Positions 25,735 through 34,411 of a stretch of 64,000 bases of DNA are shown here, in pieces. The notes beneath the pieces are model-generated. The model saw only the letters and a program-made list of their open reading frames with translations, searched no databases and had not been told where the DNA came from. The DNA is from Micromonospora sp. NBC_00389 (GTDB lineage: Bacteria; Actinomycetota; Actinomycetes; Mycobacteriales; Micromonosporaceae): positions 5,766,001 through 5,830,000 of the forward strand of contig NZ_CP107947.1 in NCBI RefSeq assembly GCF_036059255.1, in the 5' to 3' direction. How positions within the stretch are numbered: position 1 is the stretch's first letter; the number at the start of each line of letters is the position of its first letter. The position numbers and the translations under genes are program-made.

Positions 25735-26544
25735 TCACGGCCACCGCACCTGACCGGTGGGGGTGCCGTGCAGGCCCCGACGCACCGCCTGCCGCCGGTC
25801 CTGCACCCCCCAGGTGGTGATCCGCCACAGCGCCTCCGCCACGATCCGCGGGCTCATCTTGCTGTCCCCGCGTTCCCGTTCGGCGAAGGTGATCGGCACC
25901 TCCACGATCCGTACTCCGGCCTGGTGCGCCAGCCGGGACAGCTCCACCTGGAACGAGTAGCCCTGGGAGCAGACCGATGCCAGGTCGATGGCGTCCAACG
26001 CGCTGAGCCGGTACACCCGGTAGCCGCCGGTGGCGTCGGACACCGGCATGCCCAGCGCGAGGCGCGCGTACAGGTTGCCGCAGCGCGACAGCAGCAGCCG
26101 CCGCAGCGGCCAGTTCACCACCTGCGCGCCGCTGGTCCACCGCGACCCGATGACCACGTCGGCGTCGCGGGCGGCCTCCAGCAGCGCCGGCAGGTCCTCC
26201 GGGGCGTGCGAGCCGTCGGCGTCCATCTCCACCACGGCGTGGTAGCCGCGCTCGCGGGCCCAGCCGAACCCGGCCAGGTACGCCGCCCCGAGGCCCTGCT
26301 TGCCCTCCCGGTGCAGCACCCGCACCTGCGGGTCGGCCTCGGCCAGGGCGTCGGCGATCACGCCGGTGCCGTCGGGGCTGTTGTCGTCGGCGATCAGGAT
26401 CTGCACCGCCGGGGCGGCCCGGCGGACCCGGCCCACGATCGCGGCGACGTTGTCGGCCTCGTTGTAGGTGGGGATCACCACCAGCACCCGGCCCACGCCG
26501 GGCACCTCATCCGAACGCCGGACCGTATCGGTCGCCTGGATCAC
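25735..26544 (-). CDS. ppm1: Polyprenol monophosphomannose synthase
   Basis: A 269-residue GT2 glycosyltransferase that transfers mannose from GDP-mannose to polyprenyl phosphate. It shows VLVVIPTYNEADNVAAIV, the IADDNSPDGTG nucleotide-binding segment, the DXD-type AVVEMDADGSHAPEDLP, and GSRWTSGAQVVNWPLRRLLLSRCGN followed by the C-terminal RERGDSKMSPRIV, all typical of actinobacterial Ppm1/Dpm1. There is no membrane domain, consistent with association with the neighbouring Lnt, with which it is fused in some mycobacteria. It lies 34 bases downstream of lnt on the same strand. The product feeds protein O-mannosylation and lipoglycan synthesis. Confidence 0.93.
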   Translation of the reverse strand: MIQATDTVRRSDEVPGVGRVLVVIPTYNEADNVAAIVGRVRRAAPAVQILIADDNSPDGTGVIADALAEADPQVRVLHREGKQGLGAAYLAGFGWARERGYHAVVEMDADGSHAPEDLPALLEAARDADVVIGSRWTSGAQVVNWPLRRLLLSRCGNLYARLALGMPVSDATGGYRVYRLSALDAIDLASVCSQGYSFQVELSRLAHQAGVRIVEVPITFAERERGDSKMSPRIVAEALWRITTWGVQDRRQAVRRGLHGTPTGQVRWP

Positions 26545-26578
26545 GGTTCCTCCGCTCCCGCCGGCGTACCGGCTGCTG

Positions 26579-28213
26579 CTATCCGGGCATGACCCGCTGC
26601 CGCCGACGCAGCACCGCCGCGCCGACCAGGGCGGCCGCGGCCAGCCCGGCGAGCGCCACCTCCGGCCACCAGCCGAGCCGGGTGGCGAGGGTGGTTCCGC
26701 CGTCGAGCCGTAGCTGCCGCACCACGACCTCCCGGGTGTTGAACCCGGTGGCGTCGCTTACCCGCCCGTCGGGGGCCACGAACCCGGACACTCCGACCGT
26801 GGAGGCCATCAACGCCGGCCGGCCGTGCTCCACCGCCCGCAGCCGCACCATGGCCAACTGCTGGCGGGCCTCGGCCACGTTGAACGTCGCGTTGTTGGTC
26901 TGCACCACGAGCAGTTGCGCGCCGCCGGTGACGGTGTCGCGGACCACTTCGTCGTAGGCGACCTCGAAGCAGATGACGTCGCCGAGGACCGTCGAGCCGG
27001 CGCGTACCACGCCCGGGGTGCTCCCGGCCACGAAGTCCGACCGGATCAGGTCGACCTTGTCGCTGACCATGCGGGCCACGTTGCGCAGCGGCACGTACTC
27101 GGCGAACGGCACGGGGTGCCGCTTGGCGTACACCTGGGTCAGGTCCGGGCCGGTGCCCGGCTGCCACAGGACACCGGCGTTGCGGACCTCGCCGGGGCCG
27201 GGGCCGAGCAGCACCGCGCCGACCAGGATCGGCGCGCGGATGGCGTCGGCGGCCTGGGAGATCCGGGCCCCGGCGGCGGGGTTGCGCAGCGGGTCGATGT
27301 CACTGGAGTTCTCCGGCCACACCACCAGATCGGGTTGGCGCTGCTCACCGGAGGCGACCCGCGCGGCCAACTCCACGGTGGCGTCGACGTGGTTGTTCAG
27401 CACCGCCTGCCGCTGGGCGTTGAAGTCCAGCCCGAGGCGCGGCACGTTGCCCTGCACGATCGCCACGGTGACCGGGGCGCCGTCGCCCACGGCGGCGACC
27501 GGCACCAGCAGGCCCGCCGCGCTCAGCGCCACCGCGGCGGCGGCCGGTACGGCCACCGGCAGCCACCGGCGCGCCGGAGCGGCGTCCCCCGGTGCTGCCC
27601 GGACGGCGGTCCAGCCCCGCCAGGCGGCGGTGACCAGCAGCCCGCCGACGAGGGCCACCGCGAAGGTGACCAGCGGCGCGCCACCCAAGGCGGCCAGGCG
27701 CAGCAGCGGGGAGGAGTCCTGGCTGAACGCGAGCCGCCCCCACGGGAACCCACCGAACGGGGTGCGGTCGCGCAGCGCCTCCTGCCCCACCCAGAGCAGC
27801 CCGGTCAGCGCCGGCCACGCCCACCGGGTGCGGTCGGCCAGCGGCGACACCCAGGCCGTGGCCATGCCGAGCAGCGCCAGATAGCCGGCCTGCAACAGCG
27901 ACAGCAGCACCCACGGCAGGTAACCGGTGTGCAGGTTCGTCCAGGCCAGCAGCGGCCCGAAGAGCGCCAGCCCGGTGAGGAAACCCAGGCCGGCGCCAGC
28001 GCGCAACCGTCGCCGGTGCGCCGCGGCGGCCAGCAACGCCACCCCGACCGGCGCGAGCGGCCACACCCCGTACGGCGGGAACGCCACCAGCAGGGCCAGA
28101 CCGGCGGCCAGCGCCATCGGCGCGGCGACCTTCAGCGGCAGTGGCCGGCCGGCGACGACCGGCGCAGCCGGCACCGCCGGGGCGTGGGCCTCATCCCGGT
28201 CCAGTGTCGTCAC
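26579..28213 (-). CDS. lnt: Apolipoprotein N-acyltransferase
   Basis: A 544-residue membrane enzyme. An N-terminal bundle of six to seven helices (about residues 25-225) is followed by a nitrilase-fold catalytic domain (about 235-495) and a final helix. The catalytic triad is visible: Glu in DLVVWPENSSDID, Lys in VYAKRHPVPFAEYVPLR, Cys in DVICFEVAYDEVV. It N-acylates the N-terminal cysteine of lipoproteins. It is first in the lnt-ppm1(-fxsA) unit, the same order as in mycobacteria where Lnt and Ppm1 interact. Confidence 0.95.
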   Translation of the reverse strand: MTTLDRDEAHAPAVPAAPVVAGRPLPLKVAAPMALAAGLALLVAFPPYGVWPLAPVGVALLAAAAHRRRLRAGAGLGFLTGLALFGPLLAWTNLHTGYLPWVLLSLLQAGYLALLGMATAWVSPLADRTRWAWPALTGLLWVGQEALRDRTPFGGFPWGRLAFSQDSSPLLRLAALGGAPLVTFAVALVGGLLVTAAWRGWTAVRAAPGDAAPARRWLPVAVPAAAAVALSAAGLLVPVAAVGDGAPVTVAIVQGNVPRLGLDFNAQRQAVLNNHVDATVELAARVASGEQRQPDLVVWPENSSDIDPLRNPAAGARISQAADAIRAPILVGAVLLGPGPGEVRNAGVLWQPGTGPDLTQVYAKRHPVPFAEYVPLRNVARMVSDKVDLIRSDFVAGSTPGVVRAGSTVLGDVICFEVAYDEVVRDTVTGGAQLLVVQTNNATFNVAEARQQLAMVRLRAVEHGRPALMASTVGVSGFVAPDGRVSDATGFNTREVVVRQLRLDGGTTLATRLGWWPEVALAGLAAAALVGAAVLRRRQRVMPG

Positions 28214-28694
28214 CGCAGCTTCACCTCGATCACGGGGCGAAGGCTACCTGGCCGGCGGGCCCGGCGACCGCATCGGGCCGCCGGGGACGAACCACCCGGC
28301 GGACATGAAATCGGGGCGCGGCTCGCGCCGCGCCCCGATGCTCCCAGGCCCTCCCCGGCCGGTGCGGCGAGAACGAGGCACGCCGACCTTCGGACCGACC
28401 GGACGCGGACTGGCTGCCCCCGCCGGGCCGTTGTCTACTGGCCGTGCACCTCACCCTGCCCGTACACCGGTAACCGCGACCGGTTCGCGCCGCCCCGCCG
28501 ACCCCCGCCCGCTGGACCTGGCCGCCGCGACGATGACGCTGAAAATGTCGCTCGGCCAGCGGACGAAGGGACGAAGCGAACAACAGCCGCTTCCCGTGGT
28601 AGGACTCAAAGACGGTACGTGTTGCACCCCGCCCCCTGTCAACCCGCCCCCGGCCTGTCGTGTGTTGCGACACGGCGTGTCGGGTCGGCGAGTC
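28214..28694. other. Noncoding gap downstream of the kam operon
   Basis: 481 bases between the end of the mutL-like gene (28695) and the lnt start (28213). Besides the listed terminator it carries a small CGACACG/CGTGTCG hairpin near 28663-28680. It should include the lnt promoter on the reverse strand. I see no supported gene; the open frames across it are antisense artefacts of high GC. Confidence 0.5.
28310..28339 (-). terminator. Stem-loop terminator, probable end of the kam operon
   Basis: A perfect 12-bp stem (ATCGGGGCGCGG with its complement) closes a 6-base loop. It lies about 355 bases past the last kam operon gene and about 100 bases before the lnt start on the same strand, so it separates the two units. 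Confidence 0.7.
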
Positions 28695-30032
28695 TCAATG
28701 CGTGGCCAGATGGTGGCGCAGCAGCGCTCCCGCCGCCGACCGGTGCTCCTCGGCGAGCAGCCCACCGGCGGCCAGCACATAGTCGACGTCCACCACCGCA
28801 CGCGCGGCGCGCGGCAGCGCCCACCCCCCGGCGTGGTCGCCGAGGACGCTCGCCAGGACCTGCCCCGCCGTGCCCGCCGGGGCGTGCCGCAGCACCCCAC
28901 CGGAACCCACCATCAGCCGCACATCGCGCAGGTCCCGTCCGGCCCGTTCCCCGGTGGCGGCACCCCGGGCGTGCCGGCGCAGCGCCACCGTCGCCGCGAG
29001 GGTGGCGATGCGCCGGTCCACGGCCCGCTCGGGCTCGTCGGCGGCCAGGAACGCCGGGTCGGCGGCACGACGTACCGCGGCCGCCGTCAGAGCGTCCTGC
29101 TCACCGGGGGCCAGCAGCCGTTCCTCCGCCGCGGCGCGGACCACCCCAGGGGCGCTCCACCGCATGCCCAGGTCCCCCTCCACGGTCCGGGCCCGCCACA
29201 GGCTGCCGGCGACCTCCCGGCCCGGCCCGGTGGCCCGCTCGTCCGGGGTGAGCACCGAGTACACGTCGGTGGTGGCCCCACCCACGTCGACCACGGCCAG
29301 GTCCCCGCCGATGGTGTCGGCGAGCACCTCCACGCCGGTGAGCACCGCATCCGGGGTGGCCGCGCGCACCAGCCGGGCGAACCGGGTGCCCCGCGACAAC
29401 CGCTTGCCGCCGATGACGTGCCGCAGGAACACCGCGCGGATCGCCGCGCGCGCCGGCGCCGGGGCGAGCACCCCGATGCGGGGCAGCACGTTGTCCGCGG
29501 CCGTCACCGGCACACCGGCGGACTCCAGCAGCGCGGTCACCTCGGCGCGTACCTCGCCGTTGCCGGCGAGCACCACCGGCACCCGCCAGCGGGCCCGGGC
29601 CAGCCGGGTCGCGTTGTGGGTGATCGTCTCGGCGTCACCGCCGTCGGTGCCACCCACGAGCAGCACCACATCCGGCCGGGCCGCCCGCAGCGCCGCCAGG
29701 TCCGCCGCACCGAGGCGGCCGGCCGCCACGTGCACCACGTGCGCGCCGGCGGACAACCCGACCCGCCGGCCCGCCTGCGCGGTGACCAGCGGCTCGTAGC
29801 CGATCACGGCCAGCCGCAGCCCACCGCCGGCCGACGAGCAGACGTACCAGGGCAGGTCCCGCCCGCCCAGCCCGGCGGTGGCGGCCGCGACCGCGGCGTC
29901 CAGGCCGTGCAGCACGTCGGTGCCCACCGTGGTCGGCGCCGCCGCGGCGCCCACCAGCACACCGGCGGCCAGGTCCACCACGGCCGCCTTGGTGTACGTG
30001 GAGCCGACGTCCGCGCAGACCGCCAGGGTCAC
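28695..30032 (-). CDS. MutL-family (GlmL-like) reactivating protein for a B12-dependent mutase
   Basis: A 445-residue ASKHA-fold protein of the glutamate mutase L family. It opens CADVGSTYTKAAVVDL (phosphate-1 motif), continues VVLLVGGTDGGDAETI, and has the second phosphate motif LAVVDVGGATTDVYSVL with the family's MRWSAPGV. Such proteins accompany adenosylcobalamin aminomutases and are thought to exchange damaged cofactor using ATP. It begins at GTG 30032 within the stop of kal (GTGA). Its presence last in an operon with kamD and kamE indicates a chaperone role for lysine 5,6-aminomutase; direct proof for this family is limited. Confidence 0.85.
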   Translation of the reverse strand: MTLAVCADVGSTYTKAAVVDLAAGVLVGAAAAPTTVGTDVLHGLDAAVAAATAGLGGRDLPWYVCSSAGGGLRLAVIGYEPLVTAQAGRRVGLSAGAHVVHVAAGRLGAADLAALRAARPDVVLLVGGTDGGDAETITHNATRLARARWRVPVVLAGNGEVRAEVTALLESAGVPVTAADNVLPRIGVLAPAPARAAIRAVFLRHVIGGKRLSRGTRFARLVRAATPDAVLTGVEVLADTIGGDLAVVDVGGATTDVYSVLTPDERATGPGREVAGSLWRARTVEGDLGMRWSAPGVVRAAAEERLLAPGEQDALTAAAVRRAADPAFLAADEPERAVDRRIATLAATVALRRHARGAATGERAGRDLRDVRLMVGSGGVLRHAPAGTAGQVLASVLGDHAGGWALPRAARAVVDVDYVLAAGGLLAEEHRSAAGALLRHHLATH

Positions 30033-30421
30033 GACGCGGCGGGAACGACCACGGTGCCGGTCGCGGTGACCGCCACGACCGGCGGGTCCAGGACCTCGGC
30101 GGCGGACTCGGAGCGGTCCGGGCGGCCCCGGCACACCACCGCGCAGCTCAGCTCCAGGGTGCGGCTGCGGGTGCCCACCCGGGACACCTGCGCGGTCACC
30201 TCCACCACGTCACCGGCGCGGATGGGCGCCGTGAACCGCACATCGGAGTAGCCGGCGAACAGGCCCTCGTCGCCGTCGGTACGGATGCACACCTCGGTCG
30301 CCACGTCCCCAAACAACGCCAACGCGTACGCCCCGTCGACGAGGTTGCCGGCGTAGTGGGCGTGCGAGTACGGCACGTACCGCCGGTGCGTCACCGTCAA
30401 CCCGAGCCTGGAGTCGGTCAT
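30029..30421 (-). CDS. kal: 3-Aminobutyryl-CoA ammonia lyase
   Basis: A 130-residue hot-dog-fold protein. It closely follows clostridial Kal in the segments PYSHAHYAGNLVDGAYALALFGDVATEVCIRTDGDEGLF and VRFTAPIRAGDVVEVTAQV. Kal eliminates ammonia from L-3-aminobutyryl-CoA to give crotonyl-CoA in the lysine fermentation pathway. It starts at ATG 30421 within the stop of kamE (ATGA) and its own stop overlaps the next start. Its substrate normally comes from Kce, which is not encoded in this window, so the supply of substrate must involve a gene elsewhere or a different reaction. Confidence 0.85.
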   Translation of the reverse strand: MTDSRLGLTVTHRRYVPYSHAHYAGNLVDGAYALALFGDVATEVCIRTDGDEGLFAGYSDVRFTAPIRAGDVVEVTAQVSRVGTRSRTLELSCAVVCRGRPDRSESAAEVLDPPVVAVTATGTVVVPAAS

Positions 30422-31182
30422 ACCATCGCCTTCCGCTGCGTGATCAGGGCGTGCACCAGATAGCTGGCCACCTCGCCGGGCGTGGTGCCCCGACCGAAGA
30501 TCCGGTCCACACCCAACTCGTCGGTCATCGTCTCGTCGAACCGGGGACCGCCGACGATCAGCAGCGGCCGCCGCCCGGCCGGCATCGCCTCCCGGAACGC
30601 CGCCGACATCTCCCGGGTGTTGTGCAGGTGCGCGTCGCGTTGGGTGACCACCTGCGACACGAGCACCGCGTCGGCCTTCTCCACCCGGGCGGCCTCCACC
30701 AACTCCGGCACGCTGACCTGCGCACCCAGGTTGGTGACCTTCAGCTCCCGGTAGTACTCCAGGCCCTTCTCCCCCGCGATGCCCTTCACGTTGAGGATCG
30801 CGTCGATGCCCACGGTGTGCGCGTCGGTGCCGATGCACGCCCCGACCACGGACAGCTTGCGCCGCAGCCGCTGCTTGATCACCGTGTTGACGTCCTTGGC
30901 CGACAGCAGCGCGAAGTCCCGCTCCACCACCTGCACCGCGTTCAGGTCAACCAGGTGGTTCACCCGCCCGTAGACGACGAAGAACGTGAACTCGTCACCC
31001 ATCGGCTTGGCGTGCACCACCATCGCCGGGTCGATGCCCATCCGATTGGCCAACTGCACCGCCGCGCCCTCGGCCCGCTTGTCATGCGACACCGGCAGGG
31101 TGAACGACACCTGCACCATCCCGTCGCCGGTGGTGTCCCCGTACGGCCGCACGATCTTCTTCGCGGCGTCGGTGGCGCTCAT
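30418..31182 (-). CDS. kamE: Lysine 5,6-aminomutase beta subunit (B12-binding)
   Basis: A 254-residue subunit. An N-terminal dimerisation region is followed by the cobalamin-binding Rossmann domain with D120-x-H122-x-x-G125 (GTDAHTVGID), in which His122 should ligate cobalt. Lys133 in ILNVKG corresponds to the PLP-binding lysine of the clostridial enzyme. Further B12-domain segments are DAVLVSQVVTQRDAHL and PLLIVGGPRF. With KamD it moves the 6-amino group of L-beta-lysine (or D-lysine) to C5, using PLP and adenosylcobalamin. The ATG overlaps the kamD stop (ATGA), and the product is followed directly by kal. Confidence 0.95.
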   Translation of the reverse strand: MSATDAAKKIVRPYGDTTGDGMVQVSFTLPVSHDKRAEGAAVQLANRMGIDPAMVVHAKPMGDEFTFFVVYGRVNHLVDLNAVQVVERDFALLSAKDVNTVIKQRLRRKLSVVGACIGTDAHTVGIDAILNVKGIAGEKGLEYYRELKVTNLGAQVSVPELVEAARVEKADAVLVSQVVTQRDAHLHNTREMSAAFREAMPAGRRPLLIVGGPRFDETMTDELGVDRIFGRGTTPGEVASYLVHALITQRKAMV

Positions 31183-32741
31183 GCCGCATCCCCTTCCAGG
31201 ATCTCGGTGGCCGGGTTGCAGTAGTCCGCCTCGTGCGCGGCGACCCCGGCGAGGCCCTTGCCACGGTCCGCCGGCCGCTTCATGATCCCGAAGGTCCCCT
31301 CGGCGATCGCGGTGAGCAGCGTCTGCTCCCCGATGCGCTCCAGCAGGTCCAGCGCCTCACCGAGAACCTGGTTGGCGCGCCGCCGGATGAACCCACCCGG
31401 CGCCGGCACGAAGTCCTCGTGCAACCCACCGGCCGCGCCCAGCACGTACCGCACGTTCTGCAGGGCAATGTCCCGGTCGGACAACCACGGCGTCACCACC
31501 GCCTCGGTCATCATCCCCACCAGCAGGATGCCCTGCCCGGTCATCGCGCCCGCCAGGTTGAAGAACCCGTCGAGCAGGTTGCCCCGGAACACGTCGCCGG
31601 TCATGTGCTTCGTCGGCGGCATCCACTTCAACGGCGCGTCCGGGAACAGCTCCCGGGCCAGCAGCGCGTGCGCCAACTCCAACCGGAACGACTCCGGCAC
31701 CTCCGGGTTGATCTCGAACGCGTGCCCCAGCCCCAACTGCCAGTCCGCCAAGCCCGCCTCGTGGGCGAAGAACTCGTTGAGCAGCTGCGACACCGTCACC
31801 GTGTGCGCCTCGTCGACCGCGTCCGCGGTGGTCAGGTAGTTGTCCTCACCGGTGTTGATGATGATCCCGGCGCGCGCGTGGACCTGCCGGGAGAACCGCT
31901 GGTCGACGAAGGTGCGGATCGGGTTGATGTCACGGAACAGGATCCCGTACATCGAGTCGTTCAACATCATGTCGAGCCGTTCCAACCCGGCGAGGGTCGC
32001 CATCTCCGGCATGCACAGCCCGGAGGCGTAGTTGGTCAACCGCACGTAGCGGCCCAACTCCTTCGACGACTCGTCCAACGCCGCCCGCATCAGCCGGAAG
32101 TTCTCCTGGGTGGCGTACGTACCGGCGAACCCCTCCCGGGTCGCGCCCTCCGGCACGTAGTCCAGCAGCGACTGCCCGGTGGAGCGGATCACCGCGATCA
32201 CGTCCGCGCCCGCCCGCGCCGCCGCCTGCGCCTGCGGGATGTCCTCGTAGATGTCCCCGGTCGCCACGATCAGGTAGATCCACGGCCGCTGCTTCGGGTC
32301 CCCGTGCCGCTTGATGAGGCGGTCCCGTTCCGCGCGCCGCCGGTCGATGCGCCGGATACCCGCGCCGACCGACCGACGCGCCGCCGACCGGGCCGCCGTG
32401 GCCGCCCGACCGGTGGGCAGGCCGAAACGCACCGACCCGGCCGCGGCCTTCTGCGCCAGCAGCGTCACATCCGAGAGGCCCTCGCGGGCCAGCGCGTCGA
32501 ACACCGGCACCGCCACCCCGTGACCCAGCCCCACGTCCGCGACGACCGCGTCGACGAGCCGGTTCACCCACGGGATGCCGTCCGGGTCCGCGCCGCTCAC
32601 CCCGGCCAACCGCAGCACCGCCCGCTCCACCGACACCGTGGTGTGGCTGCGCGCCAGGTCCACCACCGGCTGCCCGGCCCGGCGCGCCAACTCCCGCGCC
32701 CGCGCCACCAGCACCGGATCAAGATCAAGCTTTCCGGTCAC
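31179..32741 (-). CDS. kamD: Lysine 5,6-aminomutase alpha subunit
   Basis: A 520-residue TIM-barrel subunit, full length for the family. Recognisable blocks are WIYLIVATGDIYEDIPQAQAAARAGADVIAVIRSTGQSLLDYVPEG, ATQENFRLMRAALDESSKELGRYVRLTNYASGLCMPE, DMMLNDSMYGILFRDIN, and KWMPPTKHMTGDVFRGN. It binds the substrate and PLP while KamE carries cobalamin. It starts at GTG 32741, four bases overlapping the end of a 35-codon ORF. Lysine 5,6-aminomutase gives L-erythro-3,5-diaminohexanoate, the substrate of Kdd encoded in the same operon. Confidence 0.95.
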   Translation of the reverse strand: MTGKLDLDPVLVARARELARRAGQPVVDLARSHTTVSVERAVLRLAGVSGADPDGIPWVNRLVDAVVADVGLGHGVAVPVFDALAREGLSDVTLLAQKAAAGSVRFGLPTGRAATAARSAARRSVGAGIRRIDRRRAERDRLIKRHGDPKQRPWIYLIVATGDIYEDIPQAQAAARAGADVIAVIRSTGQSLLDYVPEGATREGFAGTYATQENFRLMRAALDESSKELGRYVRLTNYASGLCMPEMATLAGLERLDMMLNDSMYGILFRDINPIRTFVDQRFSRQVHARAGIIINTGEDNYLTTADAVDEAHTVTVSQLLNEFFAHEAGLADWQLGLGHAFEINPEVPESFRLELAHALLARELFPDAPLKWMPPTKHMTGDVFRGNLLDGFFNLAGAMTGQGILLVGMMTEAVVTPWLSDRDIALQNVRYVLGAAGGLHEDFVPAPGGFIRRRANQVLGEALDLLERIGEQTLLTAIAEGTFGIMKRPADRGKGLAGVAAHEADYCNPATEILEGDAA

Positions 32742-32845
32742 GCCGTCGCCCCCGCCACATCGATCATCCGCCCGCTCACGCCACCGCTTCGCGGCGCGAG
32801 CACCCCGCTGCTGTCCTTACCGGTTCGCTCGCTCAGCTCGCTCAC
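32738..32845 (-). CDS. 35-residue ORF coupled to both neighbours in the kam operon
   Basis: A GTG at 32845 overlaps the amidohydrolase stop (GTGA) and the ORF's TGA (32738-32740) overlaps the kamD start GTG (32741), so both junctions are 4-nt stop/start overlaps like the rest of the operon. The product begins VSELSERTGKDSSGVLAP and ends DVAGATA; it has no membrane segment or motif I recognise. It fills the only sizeable gap in the operon. It may be a genuine micropeptide or simply a coupling device carrying ribosomes to kamD. The GAGCGAG-repeat-like beginning could also be an extragenic repeat. Confidence 0.5.
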   Translation of the reverse strand: MSELSERTGKDSSGVLAPRSGGVSGRMIDVAGATA

Positions 32846-34407
32846 GACGACCCTTCCTGATAGATGACCTCACCGCGCAGCACCAGGCTCCGGCACACCG
32901 GCAGCGGCGTCGGGTCCTCCGGACCCCGCAACTCCGGGTCCTCGGCCAACAACACCGGCAGGCCCCGCTCCACCCCGGCCGGCGTCGACCACACCGCGAA
33001 CGTCGCCGGCGCACCCAACGCCAACACACCCTCGACGTCCAGGTGCACCGCCCGCCACCCGCCACGGGTGTGCGCGGCGAACGCCGCCCGCACACCCATC
33101 CGCTGCGCCGGGTTGTGATGCGCCGCCGCCGCCCGCACCGACCCCCACGGATCCAGCGGCGTCACCGGCGAATCCGAACCGAACGCCAACGCCACGCCCA
33201 CCCCGTGCATCGAGCCCATCGGGTTGGACTCCAACGACCGGTCCGGACCCAACCGCGCCTCGTACATCCGGCCCGCGCCACCCCACAGCCGGTCGAACGC
33301 CGGCTGCATGCTCGCCACGACCCCGTACTCCACGAAATGGGCGATCATCCGCTTGTTCATGATCTCCGCGTGCTCGATGCGGTGCCGGGCGGCGCGCAAC
33401 CGCTCCACTCCCAGCGTCCGCGCCGCCGCCGCGAAGCCCTCCAGCACCGTGCCGATCGCCGCGTCACCAATCGCGTGGAACCCACCCTGCATGCCGTGCG
33501 CCGCGCAGTCCAACAGGTGATCCCGCACCTGCTCGGCCGAGAGGTACCCGTGCCCGCACCCGTCGCCGTCGCCGTACGGCTGCGACACGTGCGCCGTCCG
33601 CGAACCCAACGCCCCATCGGCGAACAGGTCACCGCCAGCGCCCACCGCACCCAACTCCCGGGCCCGCGCCGCGCCACCCAGCTCACCCCAGTACCCGTAC
33701 ACCTCCGGCAAACCGGCGCCGGAGATGCCCAGCAGACCGGTGAAGTCCTCCTCGTCGGAGATCTCCGGGCCACCGCACTCGTGCACCGCCGCGATACCCA
33801 GCGACGCCGCGTGCGCGAGCGCCACCCGTTGCGCGGCGACACGCTGCGCCCGGCTCACCGAACCCTGCGCCGCCGCCCGCACCACGTGATGCGCATCACG
33901 ACGCAACCACCCCGACGCGTCGTACCCGGCCTCGGCCGCCGCCTGCGGACACGCCGCCAGCAGCGCCGTCGACACCAACGCCGAATGGATCGACGCCTGC
34001 GACAGGTACACCCGCCGACCACCGGCCGCCCGATCCAGCGCCGCCGCGTCCGGCAGTGCCGGATCCGGCCAACCCGACTCGTCCCAGCCATGCCCCAGGA
34101 CCACCGCGTCCACCGGCAGACCGGCCGCGAACGCGGCAACCGCGTCGAGCAACTGCGCCGCCGAACGCACCCCGGACAACTCCAGCCCGGACAGCGCCAA
34201 CCCGGTGTCGGTGGCGTGCACGTGCGCGTCGACGAACGCCGGCGTCACCAGCGCACCGCCCAGGTCCACCACCCGGTCGGCCGGCGGCGCGTCACCGTCG
34301 GTCCCCAGCCAGGCGATCCGCCCACCGGAGACCAACAGCGCGGTCGCGCTCGGGTCGGCGGGACAGTGCAGCACGCCGCCGCGGTACAAGGTCGAGGGGT
34401 TCGTCAT
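32842..34407 (-). CDS. Amidohydrolase family 3 (YtcJ-like) metal-dependent hydrolase
   Basis: A 521-residue enzyme of the amidohydrolase superfamily. The metal ligands are suggested by FVDAHVHATD (HxH), AAVHECGG and HRIEHAEIM histidines, and the catalytic Asp in LAFGSDSPVTPLDP. The closest recognisable group is YtcJ/NfdA-like amidohydrolases that cleave N-acyl, formyl or cyclic amide bonds. It lies inside the lysine operon, 4 bases after kdd and overlapping the 35-codon ORF. It is not part of the classical clostridial pathway, so it may release an amino acid from an amide or lactam precursor; this is inference. Confidence 0.85.
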   Translation of the reverse strand: MTNPSTLYRGGVLHCPADPSATALLVSGGRIAWLGTDGDAPPADRVVDLGGALVTPAFVDAHVHATDTGLALSGLELSGVRSAAQLLDAVAAFAAGLPVDAVVLGHGWDESGWPDPALPDAAALDRAAGGRRVYLSQASIHSALVSTALLAACPQAAAEAGYDASGWLRRDAHHVVRAAAQGSVSRAQRVAAQRVALAHAASLGIAAVHECGGPEISDEEDFTGLLGISGAGLPEVYGYWGELGGAARARELGAVGAGGDLFADGALGSRTAHVSQPYGDGDGCGHGYLSAEQVRDHLLDCAAHGMQGGFHAIGDAAIGTVLEGFAAAARTLGVERLRAARHRIEHAEIMNKRMIAHFVEYGVVASMQPAFDRLWGGAGRMYEARLGPDRSLESNPMGSMHGVGVALAFGSDSPVTPLDPWGSVRAAAAHHNPAQRMGVRAAFAAHTRGGWRAVHLDVEGVLALGAPATFAVWSTPAGVERGLPVLLAEDPELRGPEDPTPLPVCRSLVLRGEVIYQEGSS

Positions 34408-34411
34408 GACC

